From assembly GCA_004368235.1 (NCBI GenBank), contig JXTW01000008.1, positions 9,182 to 72,453 of the forward strand: a stretch of 63,272 nucleotides of DNA, in the 5' to 3' direction. Positions 18,806-26,355 of this stretch are shown in pieces. The position numbers and the translations under genes are program-made. Below the pieces are notes generated by a model that ran no database searches, was not told the origin of the DNA, and was given only the letters and a program-made list of their open reading frames with translations. Each line of letters begins with the position of its first letter. The first letter of the stretch is position 1. Source of the stretch: Helicobacter anseris (GTDB lineage: Bacteria; Campylobacterota; Campylobacteria; Campylobacterales; Helicobacteraceae).

Positions 18806-19486
18806 TTAGCCACGATCCCCGCTAAGAGCGCGATACCATACACGACCATCTAGTTTCAGCTCCATGCTTACTTGACATAAGCCATCTTTATATACAGTTT
18901 CTGTGATTTCTGCATTCCTGATTAATGCTTGAACTTTTGTTTTTACTGTAGAGTTTTGTAAAATCATATCTCTTACTGTATCTTGTGCATTAACGCGGAT
19001 GCCATACATTTTTTCACCTAATTGACGATAAGCATCTACAATAGCAGCACGCTTAGCTAGAGCAAGTGCTTGAGATGGAGAAATAGTAGCTTCTGGAGCT
19101 ACACCCATACCTACTGCACTTAATTCAATGATATTGTTTGGTGTCAAAATAGGGCTATTTTGAATCCCAACCTCACTAGCTGTACCACCAGGCGCTGCAT
19201 CTGCTGAAGGTGCATCCCCACCAGGAGGAGCATCAAATCTTGTATCTGGTAGAGGTGAATCTCCAGGTAGAGCAGGAAGACCATTGCCAGCCACTAGGTT
19301 AGGGTTATTAAAGCCTACTGGAGGATAAGCGGGAGATTGTACAGAACCAGGTTGATAAACAGCTGAAGGTGGAACAAGACTTGTATCATCTCCACCCATT
19401 GGACCAAAATTACCGCAGCCACTAAGAGCTAGAGAGCCACTAATCATTAAAGAACCAAGTAAGAACCTTCTTGTCGTAGTTTTCAT
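18806..19486 (-). CDS. flgP: FlgP, outer-membrane flagellar lipoprotein (LPP20 family) with an enlarged linker
   Basis: FlgP is an outer-membrane lipoprotein that builds the basal disk around the flagellar motor and is needed for motility in Campylobacter. The signal peptide ends in ALSGC (Cys24). Residues about 25-110 are low-complexity, rich in Pro, Gly, Ala and Asp. The C-terminal domain has the strongly FlgP-like stretch SPSQALALAKRAAIVDAYRQ, then QLGEKMYGIRVNAQDTVRD. At 226 residues it is longer than the roughly 170 I recall for C. jejuni FlgP, the excess being the linker. AAAGGA lies before the ATG, and a sigma-54 element lies 36 bases upstream, matching known RpoN control of flgP. Confidence 0.88.
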   Translation of the reverse strand: MKTTTRRFLLGSLMISGSLALSGCGNFGPMGGDDTSLVPPSAVYQPGSVQSPAYPPVGFNNPNLVAGNGLPALPGDSPLPDTRFDAPPGGDAPSADAAPGGTASEVGIQNSPILTPNNIIELSAVGMGVAPEATISPSQALALAKRAAIVDAYRQLGEKMYGIRVNAQDTVRDMILQNSTVKTKVQALIRNAEITETVYKDGLCQVSMELKLDGRVWYRALSGDRG

Positions 19487-19521
19487 AAAAAATCCTTTAG
19501 AAAAAATATGTACTATGATTT

Positions 19522-19538
19522 AAGCAATAACTATTCCA
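19522..19538 (-). promoter_or_regulatory. sigma-54 (RpoN) promoter of flgP
   Basis: Read on the minus strand the sequence is TGGAATAGTTATTGCTT, with GG and GC 12 bases apart as sigma-54 requires; it differs from the flgE element mainly in the spacer. It overlaps the last codons of modC and ends 36 bases before the flgP start, so the flgP unit is separated from modABC by regulation even though they are collinear. Confidence 0.75.
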
Positions 19539-20400
19539 CTTTTTTAATTTTATTTTCAAATTGAAGGGAAAAGCAATTATCTAAACTAATGAAATCTCCT
19601 ATTTTTAGATCTTTGGGTCTATTGTTTAAATAGATATTTAAAGTAAGGTTTTGTACAAGTACAATTAGATTTACGCCATTTGAGTTGTCCCTAGCATAAG
19701 AGATGTTTAAAACCTTAGCTATCAAGCAAGTATCTTTTTTATAAAGAAAATCGCTAAGCCTACTAGATTTAAGCATATGATTCTCTAAATGATGAATTAT
19801 ATCGCATAAAAAAAGCACATCATTAATATCGTGTGAAATCAAAAAAATTGTAAGGTCAAGCTGGGATAATATATCTTTAAGCTTAGTTTGTAATCTTTGC
19901 TTACCTTCTGTATCCAGTCCAGAAAAAGGCTCATCTAAAAGTAGGATTTTTGGTTTAAAGCACAGAGCCCTAGCTAGGGCTACTCTTTGGGCTTGTCCTC
20001 CAGAGAGTTGACTAACCTTGTGTTTTAGCAGAGATTCAAGCTCTAGTATATGGATGATTTTTTCTAGCAGTAAAGCTTCTATTTTATTAGCAAAAGTAAT
20101 ATTTTTATAGACATTAAGGTGAGGAAAAAGTGCATGATCTTGAAAGACAAACCCAATTTCTCGCCTCCAGATATCTAAGTTTATGTTTTTATCAGAGTTA
20201 AAAAAATATTCATCATTAACCTTGATTAGACCAGAATCAGGTTTTAAAATCCCTGCAAGCATTTTTAGGATACTGCTTTTCCCGCTGCCAGATTCTCCAA
20301 ATATGGAGTGTATTTTACCTATTTCAAAATCTGTATTGATATTGAGGGTAAAATCACCATTTTTTCCACAGAGGTTTTTTTGGCATTTTAGGCTGATCAT
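19531..20400 (-). CDS. modC: Molybdate ABC transporter ATP-binding protein
   Basis: ModC is the cytoplasmic ATPase of the molybdate importer. Walker A (FGESGSGKSSILKML), the ABC signature (LSGGQAQRVALARAL) and Walker B (ILLLDEPFSGLD) are all intact, followed by the H-loop (FLISHDIND). The C-terminal 70 residues (for example LNIYLNNRPKDLKIGDFISL) look like a single divergent TOBE/Mop-type molybdate sensor domain, shorter than in E. coli ModC. Its length is 289 residues against about 350 in E. coli. It overlaps modB by four bases. Confidence 0.93.
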   Translation of the reverse strand: MISLKCQKNLCGKNGDFTLNINTDFEIGKIHSIFGESGSGKSSILKMLAGILKPDSGLIKVNDEYFFNSDKNINLDIWRREIGFVFQDHALFPHLNVYKNITFANKIEALLLEKIIHILELESLLKHKVSQLSGGQAQRVALARALCFKPKILLLDEPFSGLDTEGKQRLQTKLKDILSQLDLTIFLISHDINDVLFLCDIIHHLENHMLKSSRLSDFLYKKDTCLIAKVLNISYARDNSNGVNLIVLVQNLTLNIYLNNRPKDLKIGDFISLDNCFSLQFENKIKKVE

Positions 20401-21086
20401 AAAATATTCCTTTTGCCGAATTTAGAAGAGAGGAGGATAACTGCAAAAAGCAGGCAAAAACTTGTGATTGTTAAAATAAGAGCATAGTAATTGGCTTGAT
20501 CATAGTTTAATAGCTCTGTTTGAGTATAAATAGCAATGCTTGCTGTGCGGCTTACCCCTTCTATATCACCTCCTAGCATTAAAACAACGCCAAATTCTCC
20601 GATCGTGTGAGCAAAGCTTGTGATGCACGCTAAGAGGAGATTTGGAATAATATTTGGCAAAAGAACAAGAAAAAGTGTTTGCAATGGAGTTTTGCCTAGT
20701 GTATAGCTGGCTTCTTTTAAGCTTTTTGGCAAAGAGACTAGCCCGCTTTTAATCGGATTTACCATAAAGGGCAGAGAAAAGATGATGCTGCCTATGACAA
20801 TCCCCCAAAAGCTAAAGGCAAGTTTAATATTTAATGTGTTTTCTAAAAAGTTTCCAAAAGCATATTGTGGAGAGAAGGTTAGTAAAAGATAAAAACCGAG
20901 GACACTTGGAGGTAAGATCAGTGGTAGCCAGATAAGAGTTTCTAAGATTTTAATCCACCATTTATCCCAAAAAGCCAGTAGATAGCCCAATAAGATTCCG
21001 ATAGGAAGCAAGATTATTGTTGTAATGCTTGCTAGCTTTAAGCTTAAGATTAATGGGGATAAGAATTCAGAATCAAATACAATCAT
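20397..21086 (-). CDS. modB: Molybdate ABC transporter permease
   Basis: ModB forms the membrane channel of the molybdate importer, normally as a homodimer. The 229-residue protein has five to six hydrophobic helices, and the ModC-docking EAA loop is visible as KEASYTLGKTPLQTLFLVLL. The motif HTIGEFGVVLMLGG is strongly conserved among ModB proteins. Start and stop overlap its neighbours by four bases, giving a tight modABC operon. Confidence 0.95.
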   Translation of the reverse strand: MIVFDSEFLSPLILSLKLASITTIILLPIGILLGYLLAFWDKWWIKILETLIWLPLILPPSVLGFYLLLTFSPQYAFGNFLENTLNIKLAFSFWGIVIGSIIFSLPFMVNPIKSGLVSLPKSLKEASYTLGKTPLQTLFLVLLPNIIPNLLLACITSFAHTIGEFGVVLMLGGDIEGVSRTASIAIYTQTELLNYDQANYYALILTITSFCLLFAVILLSSKFGKRNIL

Positions 21087-21793
21087 TGCTTTGGAATGAG
21101 ATAGCCATAGGATTTAAAAATCTCTGTAGAAGTTAAAATAAAATTTACAAAGTCTTTGACTAATGCTTTGTTTTCACCTTGTTTTGTGATACTTAATGCT
21201 TGATTTATGGGAGTGTATAATAATGGATCTAGTCTAATAAAGTATGTATTTGTAGGATCAATAAGGCTAAGTGCACCAAATCCTAAATCACAATTTTTGG
21301 TATCTACCCATTGATGGGCTTGAGAGATAGATGTAGCAATACGCAAGGAAGGCTCTAATTTTTCATACAATTCTAGCTTTTGCATCACTTCTTTTGCTGC
21401 ACGACCATATGGCGCTAGATCAGGATTAGGCAGAGCAATATTTTTAGCCTCTAAAAGAGCCTGTGGAGAATCTATTTTATTTGTTTTACTAAAAAGTACA
21501 AGCACACCTTGTGCATATACAATTGGCTTAGAAGCAAGCTTTGCCTCATAGAGTTTTTCAGGATAGAATGTATCTGCAGAGATGAAAATATCTACTTTTG
21601 CACCATTTAATATTTGGGCATAAGCTTTGCCAGAAGCAAGATAGCTGATAGAGAAATTTACATTTTTATGTTTCTTGATATATTCTTGTTTTATTTTTTC
21701 AAGAGCTTTAGAGAGGTTTGCGGCTGCAAGTATATGAAATGTTTCTGCCTTGAGGGTAAAAAGTAAGGTAAAAAAAAGAAAAATAAAGCGCAT
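21083..21793 (-). CDS. modA: Molybdate-binding periplasmic protein
   Basis: ModA captures molybdate or tungstate in the periplasm and delivers it to ModB. The 236-residue precursor starts with a signal peptide (about residues 1-16, ending TLKA) and then the ligand-binding motif AAANLSKALEKI. The later stretches SYLASGKAYAQI and FISADTFYPEKL match oxyanion-contact regions of ModA. AAGGATTCTAA precedes the ATG. No ModE regulator or molybdopterin gene is present in this window. Confidence 0.94.
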   Translation of the reverse strand: MRFIFLFFTLLFTLKAETFHILAAANLSKALEKIKQEYIKKHKNVNFSISYLASGKAYAQILNGAKVDIFISADTFYPEKLYEAKLASKPIVYAQGVLVLFSKTNKIDSPQALLEAKNIALPNPDLAPYGRAAKEVMQKLELYEKLEPSLRIATSISQAHQWVDTKNCDLGFGALSLIDPTNTYFIRLDPLLYTPINQALSITKQGENKALVKDFVNFILTSTEIFKSYGYLIPKQ

Positions 21794-21862
21794 TTAGAAT
21801 CCTTATAATAAAACTAATACGCGCACACAAAATAATTATAATATAAAAATATAAAATAAAGC

Positions 21863-21887
21863 AAGTAGAGAGCATGACTCTCTACTT
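21863..21887 (-). terminator. Rho-independent terminator after yceI
   Basis: AAGTAGAGAG and CTCTCTACTT form a perfect 10-base stem with a 5-base loop. On the minus strand it follows the yceI stop by a few bases and runs into T-rich sequence (GCTTTATTTTATATTTTT), so it should end the yceI transcript before modA. Confidence 0.8.
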
Positions 21888-21893
21888 TTAGGA

Positions 21894-22454
21894 TTATTTA
21901 ATCGGGGCAGAGAAGCTAATTTCTACTTGTGGCCAAGTAATACCAGAGTGCAAGTCAAAGCATTGTGTAGCTAAGGCTTTGAGCGCATCTTTAGCACCAA
22001 AGGCAAGGATATCAATTAGTCCTTTTGCCATAAGTTTGCCATTAGAAATTTCTATTTGCATAGGTACTTTTATATTTTTACCATTCATATTGACAGAAGC
22101 AAGGAGGCTGCCTTTATCTTTAGTTAAAAATACATTAGAAAATTTTACTTTAATAGAATCTTTTTTTGCAAAGTGGGCAAAAAAGTAACCACGAATATTG
22201 GCATTTTTTACTTCATCTTGAAGGTCAGCACTCATCGGATCAATTACTGCAGTTGCACCTTCTAGAGTTTTGGCTATATCATTAATGTTTTTACCAAATT
22301 TATATTCAATCTTTTTGAACGAGCCGCTTACAGGAGTCTTATCTTCTGTTTTGTAGGCAGTCCAAGTTGTAGTTGCATTTTGTATATCCAAGCTTGCTGC
22401 TTGAAGGGAGCTAATGGCAATGCTTAATCCTAAAAAAGCAAGAAAATTTTTCAT
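21894..22454 (-). CDS. YceI-family periplasmic protein
   Basis: A 186-residue secreted protein with a cleavable signal peptide (about residues 1-19, ending LQAA). The mature domain follows the YceI lipocalin-like pattern, which in characterised members binds polyisoprenoid or other long-chain lipids. The start of the mature part (DIQNATTTWTAYKTEDKTPV) and the ANIRGYFFAHF segment are family-like. It is flanked by its own terminator and an upstream repeat element, so it is a single-gene unit. The physiological ligand is unknown. Confidence 0.88.
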   Translation of the reverse strand: MKNFLAFLGLSIAISSLQAASLDIQNATTTWTAYKTEDKTPVSGSFKKIEYKFGKNINDIAKTLEGATAVIDPMSADLQDEVKNANIRGYFFAHFAKKDSIKVKFSNVFLTKDKGSLLASVNMNGKNIKVPMQIEISNGKLMAKGLIDILAFGAKDALKALATQCFDLHSGITWPQVEISFSAPIK

Positions 22455-22492
22455 AATTACATCCTTAAGTTAAAATATAATGCAATTCAATT

Positions 22493-22520
22493 CTAGTTTA
22501 AAAAAGTAAACTAGTTTAAA
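22493..22520. promoter_or_regulatory. Tandem palindromic repeat upstream of yceI
   Basis: CTAGTTTAAA occurs twice, at 22493-22502 and 22511-22520, 18 bases apart. The second copy sits in a perfect 12-base palindrome TAAACTAGTTTA (22507-22518). The pair lies 40-65 bases before the yceI start, just upstream of a likely -10 (TATATT on the minus strand). It looks like a double operator for a dimeric regulator. Confidence 0.45.
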
Positions 22521-22549
22521 GCATTTTTGACTTTATGAGCATGTTTGTG

Positions 22550-23374
22550 TTATTTTAGTAAGGACTTAATAACAGTTCTAACTTTTTTGTGGATAAGTTT
22601 TTTAACTAGCTTTTTTAACTTGCTTTCTTGATGGCGTTTCCAGCCTTTGAGTTTAAAGGTATCAAAATAGCGATCTTTATTTCTAGCCAAGATAAAGCAT
22701 TCATATTTGGGGATGTTGTCTTGATCCTGGGGATAACAATATCCAGGATGTAAAAGTTTATAGTCATTTCTATCTAGTATGTAGTGATTGAGATGAGATT
22801 CATCATGCCATAGAGCAATGATGCTGTTTTGTAGATCTTTTTCTGTATTTTGGTATAGAACTTCTATTAGCTCTAGATAATTTTTAGATTTACCTCCATT
22901 TATGCCACCACAAACATAATATTTTCCTTTGTCATAAGGGATATAAGCAGTACTTTTTGGGTTCCTATCATAGGTGAATTCTGCTGGCTTATTATAGTAA
23001 AATCCAGCATGTTGTACCAGAGTAAGATTTTCTTCTATGGGTAAAAATTCTTCATTAACTTCTTTTAGAAATTCTAAATTTGCATTCATAAAAAAGATAA
23101 AATCAAAGTTTTTTAGTTGCTCTTTGATGCGCAAAAACATTTCAAAGCGCTTAAGGGTATTGAATGGCCAACCTAAGTTTTTTTGATAGAATTTATGGAT
23201 TCTAGAGCAGGTATCTTGTGCATAGAGTTTTTTATCTGTAAAAATAAAATATTCTTTATGATGTTGTGGTAGAAAAAATTTTTCTGCGCTAAGAAAGAAA
23301 TTTTTCCAGAAAATATCATATTTCCCTACACATATATAAAGAATAGCAATTTTGTATTGCTGTTTTTTCTGCAT
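22550..23374 (-). CDS. GT6-family glycosyltransferase (blood-group A/B transferase-like)
   Basis: The 274-residue protein resembles family GT6, which in mammals makes the A/B histo-blood-group and alpha-Gal structures and includes H. mustelae BgtA, an alpha-1,3-GalNAc transferase. Visible landmarks are EYFIFTD (41-47), LGWPFNTLKRFEMFL (67-81), the sugar-nucleotide motif MNANLEF with NAN at 97-99 where mammalian enzymes have DVD, the acceptor region VQHAGFYY, the YYVCGGINGG loop and the catalytic WHDESHLN with Glu192. Bacterial GT6 enzymes with NxN instead of DxD are known to be metal-independent. The frame opens with a TTG at 23392, but AAGGGA places the start at the ATG 23374. There is no signal peptide; the basic C-terminus may bind the membrane. 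Donor sugar is unknown. Confidence 0.85.
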   Translation of the reverse strand: MQKKQQYKIAILYICVGKYDIFWKNFFLSAEKFFLPQHHKEYFIFTDKKLYAQDTCSRIHKFYQKNLGWPFNTLKRFEMFLRIKEQLKNFDFIFFMNANLEFLKEVNEEFLPIEENLTLVQHAGFYYNKPAEFTYDRNPKSTAYIPYDKGKYYVCGGINGGKSKNYLELIEVLYQNTEKDLQNSIIALWHDESHLNHYILDRNDYKLLHPGYCYPQDQDNIPKYECFILARNKDRYFDTFKLKGWKRHQESKLKKLVKKLIHKKVRTVIKSLLK

Positions 23375-23476
23375 AAAATCCCTTATTGGCAATTTTATTT
23401 TATTCTATCATATTAATGGCTGGGATTGCCTAGCAATCAAGGTTTTATAGTATGAAATAAGTTCTTGAGCTAAGAT

Positions 23477-24046
23477 TTATGTAGCAGCATCACAAAGGGC
23501 AATACCATAAAGAAAATTACCTCCACCTTTTGTAATTACTTCTCTGGCTTCTAGCATACTTGTACCTGTGGTAATAACATCATCCATAACTACGCAATTA
23601 ATATTGCCAGATTTATAGATTAACCCCCTAGGATTGTTAAGTCTAAATTCTAAGCTTTTGCCAGCATATTTGACTTGATTTTGTGCCTCTAGTTCACCAT
23701 AAATTGGAGTAAATATTTTTCTGAATGTGTATAAAATAATAGCAGTGTGAGAATATGCATTATATACAGGAGAGTCAATACCCAGTGCATAAGTAGTTTC
23801 TTTTATGGGATGTGGCAGATGATTTTTAAAATATAGCATAGCCCGTTTAGCCATAATAGCATAGATGCGAGAACCGATACTGTAATATTTAGAATTTAAT
23901 AAAAATTGAAGTGAATCAAAACTATAAAAAGTATAGACTTTGATATTTTTAATAAGACGGATTTGTATTTTTGGGACTAAAAAAATTTCTTGACAAGCAG
24001 AACAAATCACTCTAATGCTTAGAGATTCACATACTATACAACGCAT
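23477..24046 (-). CDS. ComF-family amidophosphoribosyltransferase-like protein
   Basis: The 189-residue protein begins with a four-cysteine zinc ribbon (CIVC and CSAC) and ends with a phosphoribosyltransferase fold carrying the PRPP-binding motif VVMDDVITTGTS. This is the layout of ComFC/GntX proteins, implicated in DNA uptake and natural transformation. It is somewhat short for the family. The ATG overlaps the tmk stop by one base (TAATG). It is the last gene of the serS-to-comF minus-strand run. Confidence 0.88.
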   Translation of the reverse strand: MRCIVCESLSIRVICSACQEIFLVPKIQIRLIKNIKVYTFYSFDSLQFLLNSKYYSIGSRIYAIMAKRAMLYFKNHLPHPIKETTYALGIDSPVYNAYSHTAIILYTFRKIFTPIYGELEAQNQVKYAGKSLEFRLNNPRGLIYKSGNINCVVMDDVITTGTSMLEAREVITKGGGNFLYGIALCDAAT

Positions 24047-24633
24047 TAATTTTTGATAAAATTGATAATTTGTGTATGCAATGATGCAACATCTTCTCTA
24101 GCATCAAGAAGCAGTATCTCCTTATCTTGACATAGGCTAAATGTAATACTTTTGAGACGATTTTGAATATTCATTAAATAGTCAAGACCACGCGATTCTA
24201 TTGAATCATTTTCTTTTGTTTTTAGGCGCTTGAGTAATAGCTCTTTTGTTGTCTCAAAAAGTATGATTTTATCAGGTAGAATACCTCGTGTTGCCAAAAG
24301 ATTTAAATCTATCGCAGATAGTCTAGTAAATAGTTCATCTTTAGCATAAGCAATTCCAGATAAAAGACTTCTATCTGATAGAATTAAGTGTTGTTTATGC
24401 ATAGGGATGATAAGTTTTGATGCAAGTTGTGCTCGATCTGCTAGAAATAAAAAAAACTCTGCTAGAGGGTCTAGCGACAGATTATTTGCATCTAATAAAA
24501 TCTCTCTTAGTTTGGTGCCTAATATACTCCCACCTGGCTCTTTGGTAAAAATAGCATTAGGAAAAATAGGCTTTAATAGCTCAATTTGCGTGCTTTTGCC
24601 ACAAGTATCAATACCTTCAAAAACTACATACAT
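24046..24633 (-). CDS. tmk: Thymidylate kinase
   Basis: Thymidylate kinase phosphorylates dTMP to dTDP with ATP, essential for dTTP supply. The 195-residue protein has the P-loop EGIDTCGKST at residues 6-15, the DRS/R segment (ILSDRSLLSGIAYAKDEL) and the FTKEPGGSILGTKLRE substrate loop. The LID region contains KRLKTKENDSIESRG. The start follows AAGGATTTAT and overlaps the end of coaD by ten bases. Confidence 0.96.
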   Translation of the reverse strand: MYVVFEGIDTCGKSTQIELLKPIFPNAIFTKEPGGSILGTKLREILLDANNLSLDPLAEFFLFLADRAQLASKLIIPMHKQHLILSDRSLLSGIAYAKDELFTRLSAIDLNLLATRGILPDKIILFETTKELLLKRLKTKENDSIESRGLDYLMNIQNRLKSITFSLCQDKEILLLDAREDVASLHTQIINFIKN

Positions 24634-25112
24634 ATAAATCCTTCTTTTTGAATGAGTTTTAATACACTTTGTGGCAAGAGATGAGAGATTTTGCCTTGAT
24701 GCTCTAAAATGCTGCGCACAATAGAGCTTGATATAAAGGCGTTTTCTAAACTCGGCATAAAATAAATCATTTCAAGGTTTGGTTCTAATGAGGCATTAGC
24801 ATAACCCATTTGCAGCTCATATTCAAAATCACTCACGACACGCAAACCTCGTATAATGGCATAGGCTTGTTTTTCTTTAGCTAAATCTACTAAGAGATGG
24901 TTAAAGCCTTCTACGCTCACATTAGTAAGATTGGCTTCAAGTATGCTTGCTTGCACCATTTGCGTGCGAGAGCTAAGACTAAATAGTGGTTTTTTACTGC
25001 TAGATTCTGCCACAGCAACCAAAAGATTGGGGAAAAGTTTAGCAGCGCGCTTGATGATATCTAAATGCCCATTAGTTAAGGGGTCAAAAGTACCCGGATA
25101 AATTGCTATCAT
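24624..25112 (-). CDS. coaD: Phosphopantetheine adenylyltransferase
   Basis: CoaD transfers AMP from ATP to 4'-phosphopantetheine, the penultimate step of coenzyme A synthesis. The nucleotidyltransferase motif YPGTFDPLTNGHLDI is at the N-terminus and the ISSSIVRSI motif near the C-terminus; the length of 162 is standard. I place the start at the ATG 25112, six bases after GGAG and overlapping the ubiX stop as ATGA, rather than at the ATG 25118, which abuts the GGAG. Confidence 0.96.
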   Translation of the reverse strand: MIAIYPGTFDPLTNGHLDIIKRAAKLFPNLLVAVAESSSKKPLFSLSSRTQMVQASILEANLTNVSVEGFNHLLVDLAKEKQAYAIIRGLRVVSDFEYELQMGYANASLEPNLEMIYFMPSLENAFISSSIVRSILEHQGKISHLLPQSVLKLIQKEGFICM

Positions 25113-25678
25113 TGCCATCTCCGATAGAGTGAATGTGGTATTTTAAGGCAGTCAAACCATTTTCCAATTAAAAAATCCTCCATCTGCTCTAAGTTTTTTA
25201 TATCTGCATAATAGCCCAGAATCGGTGGCGCAATGATGGTATTGCATCTTGATAGCTTAAGCATATTTTCTAGGGCAATAGATGAGAGAGGCAATTCACG
25301 TGGTGCTAGGAGTAGGGGGCGAGATTCTTTTATCATTACACTAGCAGCACGACTTAAAAGGCAATTGGCTATACCACAAGCAATTTTAGCTAGAGTGTTC
25401 ATAGAAGTGGGAATAATAGCCATTTTATCAGCGCCAAAACTACCAGAGGCAATATTAGCGCCAATATCTGCGTTGTCTAAAAAGGTAATATTATTAGTAA
25501 GATTTAGGGTTTGTTTGACCTCTTGAATGGTATTTTGATGCATTTCTTTAAGAAGGACTTGTTGAGCATTTTGGCTAAAAACTACATAGACTTGCAAATT
25601 ATTTGGAAGATTTTTTAAAAAACGTAGTCCGAGATTAATGCCAGAAGCTCCAGAAATTCCCAAAATAAATTTTTCCAT
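25109..25678 (-). CDS. ubiX: Flavin prenyltransferase UbiX
   Basis: UbiX attaches a dimethylallyl group to FMN to make the prenylated flavin cofactor of UbiD-type decarboxylases, used in quinone synthesis. The 189-residue protein shows the FMN-binding start GISGASGINLGLRFL, the conserved SFGADKMAIIPTSMNTLAKI segment and the RPLLLAPRELPLS motif. Overlaps of one base with flgA and four with coaD indicate an operon. Its UbiD partner is not in the window. Confidence 0.94.
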   Translation of the reverse strand: MEKFILGISGASGINLGLRFLKNLPNNLQVYVVFSQNAQQVLLKEMHQNTIQEVKQTLNLTNNITFLDNADIGANIASGSFGADKMAIIPTSMNTLAKIACGIANCLLSRAASVMIKESRPLLLAPRELPLSSIALENMLKLSRCNTIIAPPILGYYADIKNLEQMEDFLIGKWFDCLKIPHSLYRRWQ

Positions 25679-26355
25679 TATAAAATTTCTCCATTCCCAT
25701 TTTCTAATACTCGTACACGAATAATTTTTTTAGATTCTGGATTGAGGGCTTGGATAATGTCATTTTTTCGACCATCTTGTTTTGCAATCAATGTAGTTTG
25801 AATAAGAATGCCTCCATCATGATAAATTGCAATAAATGGCTCATTTTGATGAATAAGAATCTTACCTGTAATTTGAGAAATTGTAATGAGTGTATTGCTA
25901 GGAATTTGTACTTTGGCACCAACAGAGTTGAGATCTTTTTGTGTGAGTAGAGGGGTTTTGAGCATAGAAAGAGGAATGGTTTTTGTGTAAGTGATTTCAG
26001 AGGTTATATCTTGATTTTTTTTGATCGTTGTTTTTGCATAGATAGCTTTGATATTGGCTTTAACATCATAGTTTAGAATCTGGGTAAAGCTTTTATGATT
26101 ATAAATAAATTCAATTTTAAGACTAGAGGTAGAGGGTAGAGAATTATCCGAAAAGTAAATAGCCTTTATCTCTACATCATTGATTTTGGAATCCTGTGTA
26201 AAGTAGGGTGTGATACTTTCTATTTCTATATTGTTGTCTTTGTAAAAATGTTCATACTGGGTTTTAATTTTTTGTTTAATTAGATTGATATTATCACTAA
26301 ATAGTGGAGCAGTAGCACAGATAGCAAACAATAATCCAAGTAAAATACTCTTCAT
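25678..26355 (-). CDS. flgA: Flagellar P-ring assembly chaperone FlgA
   Basis: FlgA is a periplasmic chaperone that helps FlgI assemble into the flagellar P ring. The 225-residue precursor has an N-terminal signal peptide (about residues 1-20) and the SAF-type C-terminal domain, seen in TIKKNQDITSEITYTKTIPL and in the later VQIPSNTLITISQITG. GGAGAATTAA precedes the ATG. It lies inside a housekeeping operon, one base from ubiX and directly behind the UvrD-type helicase gene. Confidence 0.9.
   Translation of the reverse strand: MKSILLGLLFAICATAPLFSDNINLIKQKIKTQYEHFYKDNNIEIESITPYFTQDSKINDVEIKAIYFSDNSLPSTSSLKIEFIYNHKSFTQILNYDVKANIKAIYAKTTIKKNQDITSEITYTKTIPLSMLKTPLLTQKDLNSVGAKVQIPSNTLITISQITGKILIHQNEPFIAIYHDGGILIQTTLIAKQDGRKNDIIQALNPESKKIIRVRVLENGNGEIL

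Noticed and set aside
19531-21793. modABC as part of the flgP unit
   Set aside because: A sigma-54 promoter lies between them and the functions differ; simple collinearity is the better reading.
22493-22514. CTAGTTTA-N6-TAAACTAG read as a terminator of the GT6 gene
   Set aside because: Eight AT-rich base pairs without a T run make a weak hairpin; the direct repeat and promoter position fit an operator better.
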